Assembly: GCF_900141715.1 (NCBI RefSeq)
Contig: NZ_FQYK01000005.1
Coordinates: 186,001-250,000, forward strand
Direction: 5' to 3'
Origin: Algibacter luteus
GTDB lineage: Bacteria; Bacteroidota; Bacteroidia; Flavobacteriales; Flavobacteriaceae
DNA: 64,000 nucleotides
Shown here: one piece after another, positions 31,613 through 37,252 of the stretch
Layout: each line of letters begins with the position of its first letter
Numbering within the stretch: the first letter of the stretch is position 1
Translations under genes and position numbers: made by a program
The notes under the pieces: model-generated
Seen by the model: the letters and a program-made list of their open reading frames with translations, nothing else
Told to the model about the DNA's origin: nothing
Database searches by the model: none

Positions 31613-32004
31613 ATTGTGATAGGTGAGTTAGGTTTTTTGTTTAAAACAAATTCGTTGTAGTAAACAAGTCCGATGAATAGGAAAGCAAAAATAATATTTA
31701 GTTTTCCCCAGAGAAGCAAGTCAGGAACAGCAATAAATTCAATGATGTTCATTGTTGCAACAACTACCATTTGAAATATGGCGTTTAGTTTTGATTTAAA
31801 TTTTGTCAAAATCCAAATTGCCATTACAATTTCGGCAAGTCCGATGAGAATTGTTAGCATTCTGGAATAATCGTTTCCTAAAATTCGGGCAACAATTTCT
31901 TCGTGTCGGGGAACGAGGTTTAACACTTTGCAAAAAAGCCCATTCGCTATCCAAATGGCTGCAATAAGATAAATCAGTATTTTACTTTTTTTTTCGTTTG
32001 TCAA
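31609..32004 (-). CDS. DoxX-like membrane protein
   Basis: The 131-residue protein has four TM helices: ILIYLIAAIWIANGLFCKVL, LTILIGLAEIVMAIWILT, NAIFQMVVVATMNIIEFI and LNIIFAFLFIGLVYY. RHEEIVARILG lies between helices 1 and 2, the pattern of DoxX-like family proteins. It is the first gene of the four-gene operon. Function is unknown; DoxX relatives are linked to quinone or thiosulfate oxidation and oxidative stress. The cassette's outer bases match over 9 bp (ACTGCCAAC). Confidence 0.78.
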   Translation of the reverse strand: MTNEKKSKILIYLIAAIWIANGLFCKVLNLVPRHEEIVARILGNDYSRMLTILIGLAEIVMAIWILTKFKSKLNAIFQMVVVATMNIIEFIAVPDLLLWGKLNIIFAFLFIGLVYYNEFVLNKKPNSPITI

Positions 32005-32033
32005 TGTTTTTCGGGGTTTTCCTTCACACTTAC

Positions 32034-32165
32034 TGCCAACGGTTTTGTATAAGATTAGTTGCGTGGTTAAGCAACGAATTTAGCAAATACAAACCGAATA
32101 GAAAATCCGCGAGGATTTTCGTAAGTAGGCTAGAACCAAGCAATTAATTTTATACGTTGTTGGCA
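32034..32165. repeat. attC-like site S28
   Basis: The cores are TGCCAAC (32,034-32,040) and GTTGGCA (32,159-32,165), perfectly complementary to each other. The arms are GTATAAGATTAGTTGCG and GCAATTAATTTTATAC. The central GCGA hairpin is present. Confidence 0.88.
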
Positions 32166-32186
32166 ACTGGCTTTTCTTTCCGATTT

Positions 32187-33173
32187 CTATTTGTCAATCG
32201 AAACTAAAACTTTTTCAATTCCGAGTTTTTGCCATTCTCCATTTCTGAATTCTGGTCTTGACCTTAAATTTCCTAAAACTCCCGAAGTTTCTCTAAATCT
32301 GTTAGCATTCCAAACTTTTTGTTTAGAAGTTCCGTTTTTATAAAATGTCGTGATATAAGCTGTTTTGGTCAATAAAAGTCTCCTTTTAAATTCATATTCC
32401 GTTGACGGATTTAATTCAATTGGTAAAATTCCATTTGAATAGTCAACTATTCTTTCTTTAGAAAATTCTCTTTTTGGTAATTCACTTTGTGTTGGTAGTG
32501 CATTTTTTGCTCTAATCTCAATTCTCAAATTTTCCAAAACAGACTCAATTAATTCGCCATCATATTGGTCAAGAAAATCTTGTTTTATAAGTTCCGATAT
32601 TTTTTCTTGATAATTTTCATCGAGTAGTTTTTTTGTCAGTTCCTTGTGTTCCTCTCTGCGATTTAATTTTTTTAGTCCATTAAGAGTAAAATTCCGCAAT
32701 GATTCTTGGTTAAAATTTTCTTTAGCAAATATTTCGACAAATTTTAATCCTTTGTCATTATCCTTTGTGAACTTTATTGTTTCTAAAAGTATTGGGTCTT
32801 CTTGTTTTGCTAAATTTCCATCGTAAAAAATTTGGATTCCTTGTCCGATTAAAATTCCGTATTCGAGTTTTAACTGACGCATATATGAAAATAACTGTTG
32901 TTGGAATCTTGAATTAAGTGGAATGTTTGGTTGTTTAATTTCAATCACGAACAATTTTCTATTATCGGAATCTTTTATTACAAAATCAGGTGTAATTCTG
33001 TTTGAGGCACCAACTTGAAAGGAAGGTCGAATTTCTATATCTCCAGAATATTCTTTCCAATCCAAAACTCTTAAAGCTTGGACTACGTTTAGTTCAAAAT
33101 CACTTTCGCTAATATCAGTCCGAATATTGTCGGATAATATAAAGCAGATTTCATTCCATTTTTCGTTGTTCAT
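32187..33173 (-). CDS. HsdR_N-like (type I restriction R-subunit N-terminal) nuclease-domain protein
   Basis: In this 328-residue protein, residues 20-110 resemble the HSDR_N endonuclease domain: SESDFELNVVQALRVLDW, then RITPDFVIKDSDNRKLFVIEIKQP with D63, E78 and K80 as the PD-(D/E)XK triad, and QLFSYMRQLKLEYGILIGQGIQIFYDG. The C-terminal 200 residues are helical, then basic and beta-rich (VWNANRFRETSGVLGNLRSRPEFR). There is no helicase, methylase or specificity subunit nearby. It may be a stand-alone defence nuclease; partner and trigger are unknown. Cassette flanks match (GTTGCCAAC). Confidence 0.78.
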   Translation of the reverse strand: MNNEKWNEICFILSDNIRTDISESDFELNVVQALRVLDWKEYSGDIEIRPSFQVGASNRITPDFVIKDSDNRKLFVIEIKQPNIPLNSRFQQQLFSYMRQLKLEYGILIGQGIQIFYDGNLAKQEDPILLETIKFTKDNDKGLKFVEIFAKENFNQESLRNFTLNGLKKLNRREEHKELTKKLLDENYQEKISELIKQDFLDQYDGELIESVLENLRIEIRAKNALPTQSELPKREFSKERIVDYSNGILPIELNPSTEYEFKRRLLLTKTAYITTFYKNGTSKQKVWNANRFRETSGVLGNLRSRPEFRNGEWQKLGIEKVLVSIDK

Positions 33174-33202
33174 TTTCGATTTTCTCTGTTTTTTCAGCTT
33201 GT

Positions 33203-33334
33203 TGCCAACGTGTTTGTGTATGATTTCGTTGCGTGTTTGAGCAACTAATTTAGCAAATACAAACCGAATAGAAAATCCGCGAGGATTTTCGTAAGTAGGC
33301 GAGTACTAGCAATGAATTATACACGTTGTTACCT
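33203..33334. repeat. attC-like site S29
   Basis: The cores are TGCCAAC (33,203-33,209) and GTTACCT (33,328-33,334). The arms GTGTATGATTTCGTTGCG and AGCAATGAATTATACAC are a variant left arm with a looser match. The central GCGA hairpin is present. Confidence 0.86.
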
Positions 33335-33908
33335 ACAGTTTTTTATTCCGATTTATTGCAATTACCAAAGTTGAATTCGGTAAAAGTTTAATTGTTTTTC
33401 TAATTTTGCTGTCATAACGATTCATTAATTTTATTTCTTTCGTAATTCGGATAATGAGATATTCAGCACTCTTTTCAGATTCGTAAGAGTATTCAAGTCC
33501 GTTAATTATTAAATCACAAGCTCCATCTATTAACGATAAATCATAATATTCTCCATTGTATTCAATTCCGATTGAGTTTGAGTAAGCGTAGGTTTCGTAT
33601 TTAATTTCCGTCTTTCCGCTTGTTGTTTTTCCAGTATATTTTTTATAACTCACATCATAAACTTCATCTTCATCTTTTTCTATTTCCAATTTTGCGTAAC
33701 TGCCTTGAAAATCCAATAAAGACTCTTTGTTTTTAGAATTTTTCAGAATTAAAATCCCGTTTATAGTTCCACTAAATTTTCCCGATTCTAAATTTTGAAA
33801 AACAGATCCAAATCCGTTTCCATTAATTGAAAGAGAATCATTTTGTCCAAATAAGGGAATTGATATAATAATCAATAAAATTTGAATTTGAGTTCGGATG
33901 TTTTTCAT
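33333..33908 (-). CDS. Exported hypothetical protein, 191 aa
   Basis: The start at 33,908 (MKNIRTQIQILLIIISIPLFGQN) gives a clear signal peptide. The frame stays open to 34,160, but that part runs through a recombination site and a tandem repeat and is rejected. The mature part is beta-rich with Lys/Glu/Tyr (TINGILILKNSKNKESLLDFQGSYAKLEI; IEYNGEYYDLSLIDGACDLIINGLEY), and no family is recognised. The stop codon (CTG-TAG) lies at the S29 core. Flanks GTTACCTACA and TGTAGGTAAC match. Confidence 0.75.
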   Translation of the reverse strand: MKNIRTQIQILLIIISIPLFGQNDSLSINGNGFGSVFQNLESGKFSGTINGILILKNSKNKESLLDFQGSYAKLEIEKDEDEVYDVSYKKYTGKTTSGKTEIKYETYAYSNSIGIEYNGEYYDLSLIDGACDLIINGLEYSYESEKSAEYLIIRITKEIKLMNRYDSKIRKTIKLLPNSTLVIAINRNKKL

Positions 33909-33914
33909 AATTGT

Positions 33915-34047
33915 AGGTAACGGTCTAGTGTATGATTTCGTTGCGGAAAAATCCGCAGGATTCTTTCCGCTTGAGTAGAAAGATAACAAATGCGCGTGAA
34001 TTTTCGCTAGAAAATTCCGCAGCAATGAATTATACACAATGTTACCT
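33915..34047. repeat. attC-like site S30
   Basis: The cores are AGGTAAC (33,915-33,921) and GTTACCT (34,041-34,047), complementary to each other. The arms are GTGTATGATTTCGTTGCGG and GCAGCAATGAATTATACAC. The central hairpin GCGGAAAAATCC-GCA-GGATTCTTTCCGC is extended on the outside. Confidence 0.85.
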
Positions 34048-34354
34048 GTAGTATTGAACGGTGCGTTCTGCTTGCGTACTGCTTTAAAGTCTGCGTAACA
34101 TTCCGTTCTGTTTTTCAATCCGCGCAACCATTGGTTCTGTTTTTCAATCCGCGCAACCATCCGTTCTGTTTTTCAATCCGCGCAACATTCCACTTTTTTT
34201 TATCCGCTTAACAATCCGCTTTTCTTTTTAATCCGCGCAACATTTCACTTTTTTAAAATCCGCTAACAATTTGATTTTTTAAGACAATTTAGAAGGCAGG
34301 AGCGTAGTATATTTCACATTAAAATTCGCAAACCTGAGATGAGAGAAATATTAC
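34048..34354. other. Cassette without a protein-coding ORF (cassette 30)
   Basis: The sequence lies between S30 and S31 with matching flanks (GTTACCTGTA / TTACAGGTAAC, 9-10 bp). The left half is taken up by a 29-bp tandem repeat. The rest (34,270-34,354) is AT-rich. I see no ORF with coding character. An RNA or a regulatory cassette is possible. Confidence 0.6.
34103..34269. repeat. Tandem repeat, about 29-bp unit, six degenerate copies
   Basis: Three near-perfect units (CCGTTCTGTTTTTCAATCCG, then CGCAACCAT) at 34,103, 34,132 and 34,161 are followed by three diverged ones, each ending in ATCCGC(G/T)(C/T)AAC. The units are contiguous, so this is not a CRISPR array. Each unit ends in a CAAC like the core of the sites. 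Confidence 0.75.
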
Positions 34355-34486
34355 AGGTAACGGTTTAGTACATGAAAAGTAGCGTTTTTGAAAACGTTAT
34401 TTTCCGATGTTTAAATTTAATATTTTTTTGTTTTAGAAACATTCTATTTAACTAAATGAAGCTATTTTTTATGTACATTGTTGTGC
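34355..34486. repeat. attC-like site S31 (AAAAGTAGCG type)
   Basis: The cores are AGGTAAC (34,355-34,361) and GTTGTGC (34,480-34,486). The arms GTACATGAAAAGTAGCG and AGCTATTTTTTATGTAC pair: GTACAT replaces GTATAT of S14 and S27 on both sides, a compensatory change. No GNA hairpin is present. Confidence 0.84.
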
Positions 34487-34498
34487 TTTCGTACTTAA

Positions 34499-35236
34499 TC
34501 AACATCCCCAACTTGAATTATTAATTATTACTAATTGTTCTTTTTCTCCGTTCTCTTTTGTTCTAATAATTTTTAAGAATACTCGACTTATCCAAAACTC
34601 AATCGGAAGTTTATTAATTGAATCAGCCTTGTTAATTTCCTCTGTGATGTATTCTCCTTTTAATTTTAAAACTTCTCTTTTTATCTTTTCAAAATCACTC
34701 TCAAGTTTTTGTTCTTTAATTTTTCGATTGTAGTTTGATGTTTTAAAGAAAAAATTAGAAGAATCTTTTAATTTCTCATATTGTTCAATTTTTTTCCAAT
34801 TTTTCAGTTCTTGAAATTGTTTTTCTCCAACATAAACGGTCAAATTATTTTCTAAAGCTATAAATAACTCAAATTTGTCGAACTTATTTTTTGGTTGAAT
34901 TTCAATCAATCTATTCTCAAAATTAAATCCAAGTTCCTCATCAAATATTAGAGTGTCTTTATCAATAATAAAATTATCATTAAATGTTGAGTATCCATTA
35001 ATAATTAATTTATAATTGTCAAAATCTATTGATAATTTATTCAATTCATCATTTTCAGCTGACCTGAATTGTTCAAATTTTAACTCGTTATTTTTAAAAT
35101 TATTTTCATCTTCAGAATCGAGCTTTTCAAATTTGACTTTTGGTTCAATTTTAGTTGAATCAATCTTTTTTTCAGATTTATCTTTACAACTTAAAGTTGA
35201 AATCAGAATAATTAATATGAGTGTTATCTTTTTCAT
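34499..35236 (-). CDS. Hypothetical lipoprotein, 245 aa
   Basis: The start at 35,236 (MKKITLILIILISTLSC) gives a lipobox with Cys 17; an earlier in-frame Met at 35,251 lies against the site. A Lys/Glu/Asp-rich linker follows, then a beta-rich region (FDNYKLIINGYSTFNDNFIIDKDTLIFDEELGFNFENRLIEI). The helical tail has KKIEQYEKLKDSSNFFFKTSNYNRKIKEQKLESDFEKIKREVLKLKGEY. It ends NNSSWGC. No family is recognised. It is an envelope lipoprotein by its signal. Flanks AAGCACAAC and GTTGTGCTT match. Confidence 0.75.
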   Translation of the reverse strand: MKKITLILIILISTLSCKDKSEKKIDSTKIEPKVKFEKLDSEDENNFKNNELKFEQFRSAENDELNKLSIDFDNYKLIINGYSTFNDNFIIDKDTLIFDEELGFNFENRLIEIQPKNKFDKFELFIALENNLTVYVGEKQFQELKNWKKIEQYEKLKDSSNFFFKTSNYNRKIKEQKLESDFEKIKREVLKLKGEYITEEINKADSINKLPIEFWISRVFLKIIRTKENGEKEQLVIINNSSWGC

Positions 35237-35245
35237 CGGTATGAA

Positions 35246-35377
35246 GCACAACGTGTTTGTATAAGAATAGTTGCGGTTTTGTGTGCGAGGATTTTCCGAA
35301 GGAAAATCAGACGTAACAAAAGTGCAACTACCTTTGATTAAGCCTAAAATAGCAATTATTTTTATACGGTGTTGTGC
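35246..35377. repeat. attC-like site S32 (AATAGTTGCGG type)
   Basis: The cores are GCACAAC (35,246-35,252) and GTTGTGC (35,371-35,377), complementary to each other. The arms are GTATAAGAATAGTTGCGG and AGCAATTATTTTTATAC. The central GATTTTCC-GAA-GGAAAATC hairpin is present. The next gene ends inside its right arm. Confidence 0.87.
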
Positions 35378-35835
35378 ATAGTACTTTTATTCTTTTCATA
35401 AATCCATTTGGTCGTATAAATACTTAAAATTCCGCCTAAAATTGTAGCCCAACCAACAAAAATCCAACTCCACAAACAAAACACTAATACTCCAAAAATT
35501 CCTAGTAATGGGTCAATCGGTTGAGAAAAAAAATGTTCGTTCAAAATCCAATATCGGAAGTTCAATTCCAAGGTTATAATATACCAACACAGCCAATGAG
35601 AAATTAATCCAGTCATTATTGCCACAATTATATAACTCGTATGGTTAAATCTATTCTTTTTCTCAATTAGATATTTCGCAATTAGTTTTGCCGTTATAAA
35701 TCCAGAAATTCCAGAGTAGATATAGAAATAATCATAGTCTTTATTTGTTGTTGTATATGCAATCCAAATTCCAACAATAATTCCAATTACAGAAAATAAT
35801 AATCCAAATATGGTTGAGAAAGATTTGATTTTCAT
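35362..35835 (-). CDS. Integral membrane protein, 157 aa, C-terminus from the attC-like site
   Basis: Four TM helices are visible: TIFGLLFSVIGIIVGIWIAYTT, YFYIYSGISGFITAKLIA, SYIIVAIMTGLISHWLCWYII and LLGIFGVLVFCLWSWIFVGWATILGGIL. The tail KNKSTMHNTV and its stop are encoded by the right arm of S32. No family is recognised. Flanks TATGCACAAC and GTTGTGCATA match over 10 bp, so the cassette is intact. Confidence 0.77.
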   Translation of the reverse strand: MKIKSFSTIFGLLFSVIGIIVGIWIAYTTTNKDYDYFYIYSGISGFITAKLIAKYLIEKKNRFNHTSYIIVAIMTGLISHWLCWYIITLELNFRYWILNEHFFSQPIDPLLGIFGVLVFCLWSWIFVGWATILGGILSIYTTKWIYEKNKSTMHNTV

Positions 35836-35855
35836 TTAGGTCGTTTCGGTATTAT

Positions 35856-35988
35856 GCACAACGTGTTTGTATATGGTTTGTTGCGTGGTTTAAACAAGTA
35901 ATTTAGTAAATAATTACCGACAAAGAAAGTCCGCGAGGACTTTCGTAAGTAGACTAGAACTAGCAATAAATTATATACGGTGTTAGCT
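35856..35988. repeat. attC-like site S33
   Basis: The cores are GCACAAC (35,856-35,862) and GTTAGCT (35,982-35,988). The arms are GTATATGGTTTGTTGCG and AGCAATAAATTATATAC. The central hairpin AAAGTCC-GCGA-GGACTTT has an A-T to G-C type swap in the stem relative to S15, and pairing is kept. Confidence 0.88.
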
Positions 35989-36562
35989 ACAGTAATTTAT
36001 CTATCAATCTTACAAATTCCTCACCATTTTCATTCCGTTTCACAAACTTTCCATTTATTTTTTTGTAAGTAATTCCTCTAATATTAGTTTTTGTTATAAT
36101 TCCATTTTTGTCAAGTAAAAAGGTTTTAGGGAAACTGTAAATATTATAGTCGTTATGTATTTCTTTTGCATTTATAATATGGGTAAAATTAAATTCCCTT
36201 TTTCTTATAAACCTTCTAATTTCCTTCTTGCTATTATTAGTTATTGCTATAAAATTCACTTTATCAGAATATTTTGTTACTAATTCATTTAAAATTGGAA
36301 TTTCCTCTATACAAGATTTACAAGTAATACTCCAAGCTATTATTAATGTTGGTTTTCCTATTAATATTTCAGAATTAACTTTTTTATCTGCAAGTGTTTT
36401 TATGTCGTGAAAAATAAATTTTTCTCCAATTAATTCCTTTTTGTTCGTTTTTTTACTGTTGACAATTTCATTTGTATCAACTACTATTTTTTTTAGAGGT
36501 GTTTTTTCTACTTCTTGACAGCTTAAAAAGAAAATCAATAGTAATATTAATAAATTTCTCAT
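35987..36562 (-). CDS. TlpA-like thioredoxin-fold lipoprotein
   Basis: The 191-residue protein has a lipobox at MRNLLILLLIFFLSC (Cys 15). The thioredoxin fold shows LIGKPTLIIAWSITCKSCIEEIPILNELVTKY with a CKSC redox pair, then VNFIAITNNSKKEIRRFIRKREFNFTHII and the cis-Pro region YNIYSFPKTFLLDKNGII. It is predicted to be a periplasmic disulfide reductase tethered to a membrane, possibly for cytochrome maturation or protein repair. The stop codon TAG comes from the S33 core. Flanks TGTAGCTAAC and GTTAGCTACA match. Confidence 0.85.
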   Translation of the reverse strand: MRNLLILLLIFFLSCQEVEKTPLKKIVVDTNEIVNSKKTNKKELIGEKFIFHDIKTLADKKVNSEILIGKPTLIIAWSITCKSCIEEIPILNELVTKYSDKVNFIAITNNSKKEIRRFIRKREFNFTHIINAKEIHNDYNIYSFPKTFLLDKNGIITKTNIRGITYKKINGKFVKRNENGEEFVRLIDKLL

Positions 36563-36578
36563 AGTCGTTTTTTATTGT

Positions 36579-36711
36579 AGCTAACGGTTGGTATAAGAAT
36601 AGTGCGGTTTTGAGTCCGAGGATTTTCCGTAGGAAAATCGGAGTGACCAAATACGCACTAACCTTTAGATTTAGGATTAAACTTAAGCATTATTTTTATA
36701 CAATGTTGTAG
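36579..36711. repeat. attC-like site S34 (recombinase-proximal)
   Basis: The cores are AGCTAAC (36,579-36,585) and GTTGTAG (36,705-36,711). The arms are GTATAAGAATAGTGCGG and AGCATTATTTTTATAC. The central GATTTTCC-GTA-GGAAAATC hairpin is present. It is the last full site before the recombinase, so by integron logic it carries the most recently gained cassette on its right. Confidence 0.87.
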
Positions 36712-36726
36712 CACGTTTTTATTTAT

Positions 36727-36975
36727 TTAAGAGGTTTTTGTTCTTTCTCTAATTAGCATAAAACTCATAATTATAATAATACTTATTCCGACTACTAATA
36801 ATCCGTATTTGAATAATCCTGTTAATAAAAATGTTCCAAAACTCCCATACCTAAATTTGTTTGATTTTTCAACTAGTTCAGATATGATGTTAGAATTTTC
36901 TAAAAAAAAGAAAAAGACAATACATAATAAAGCAATAATGTAAAGTCTCACAATTTTATATTTTCTTTTATTCAT
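36727..36975 (-). CDS. Small membrane protein, 82 aa
   Basis: Two TM helices (IVRLYIIALLCIVFFFFLEN and FGTFLLTGLFKYGLLVVGISIIIIMSFMLI) are flanked by basic ends. No family is recognised. Its start overlaps the stop of the upstream gene by one base (TAATG), so translation is coupled. It belongs to the recombinase-proximal two-gene cassette. Confidence 0.68.
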   Translation of the reverse strand: MNKRKYKIVRLYIIALLCIVFFFFLENSNIISELVEKSNKFRYGSFGTFLLTGLFKYGLLVVGISIIIIMSFMLIRERTKTS

Positions 36976-37196
36976 TATAAATCATAGCTAGTCAGAACAA
37001 TAATTAGAACCACATAAAATACTGTGCCTAGACTCATCAAAATCAATTTTCGTCCCATTTTGTCGTCTTTACTTCGTTTAAGTCCTGAGTTATATGTTGG
37101 ATTATAAGTTCCACTTAATTTTACTAATATTAGATATACAGGTCCTAAAAAAAAGAGAACAATATCTGAGTCAGGGTATTTTTTTGATTCACTCAT
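36975..37196 (-). CDS. Small membrane protein, 73 aa
   Basis: One or two hydrophobic segments are visible (SDIVLFFLGPVYLILVKLSG and LILMSLGTVFYVVLIIVLTSY), with a basic middle (KRSKDDKMGRK). No family is recognised. It is the first gene of the array next to the recombinase, starting 16 bp from the outermost core GTGCTACAAC. Confidence 0.68.
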   Translation of the reverse strand: MSESKKYPDSDIVLFFLGPVYLILVKLSGTYNPTYNSGLKRSKDDKMGRKLILMSLGTVFYVVLIIVLTSYDL

Positions 37197-37208
37197 TGAT
37201 TCGCAAAT

Positions 37209-37240
37209 GTGCTACAACTTATTATATGTGGATAAATATA
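37209..37240. other. Candidate attI-like primary site at the recombinase end
   Basis: The core CTACAAC (37,212-37,218) matches GTTGTAG of S34, with outer bases GTGCTACAAC / GTTGTAGCAC identical over 10 bp, and so closes the last cassette. Beyond it is TTATTATATGTGG, which recalls a left arm (GTATATGG), but there is no second core, central hairpin or right arm before the recombinase stop at 37,253. A simple half-site like this is what an attI is expected to look like. Confidence 0.6.
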
Positions 37241-37252
37241 TTATTTAATTTC

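Larger units (their letters stand above)
1..37252. mobile_element. Integron-like gene-cassette array (about 35 cassettes, continues past the left edge)
   Basis: Genes, almost all on the minus strand, alternate with palindromic sites of about 131-135 bp that share core AAC/GTT ends, complementary arms and a central hairpin. Most cassettes hold one gene, several hold two to four, and two hold none. The 7-11 bases just outside the cores at the two ends of one cassette are usually complementary, which is the mark of integration of circles carrying one site. A tyrosine recombinase lies at the right end. The layout follows integron logic, but neither the sites nor the enzyme are canonical, so calling it an integron relative is inference. 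Confidence 0.82.

Noticed and set aside
33909..34160. N-terminal extension of the exported protein at 33,333-33,908
   Set aside because: Runs through site S30 and the tandem repeat; the internal ATG gives a good signal peptide.
34103..34269. 29-bp repeats as a mini-CRISPR
   Set aside because: Units are directly contiguous without spacers, so this is a plain tandem repeat.
77..36711. Regularly spaced repeats as a CRISPR array
   Set aside because: Units are about 131-135 bp, not identical, separated by genes of very different length, with no cas genes; they are recombination-site-like.
77..36711. Palindromic units as REP/MITE copies of a transposon
   Set aside because: No transposase, no target duplications, and the outer bases match within a cassette rather than within a unit, which fits site-specific recombination better.
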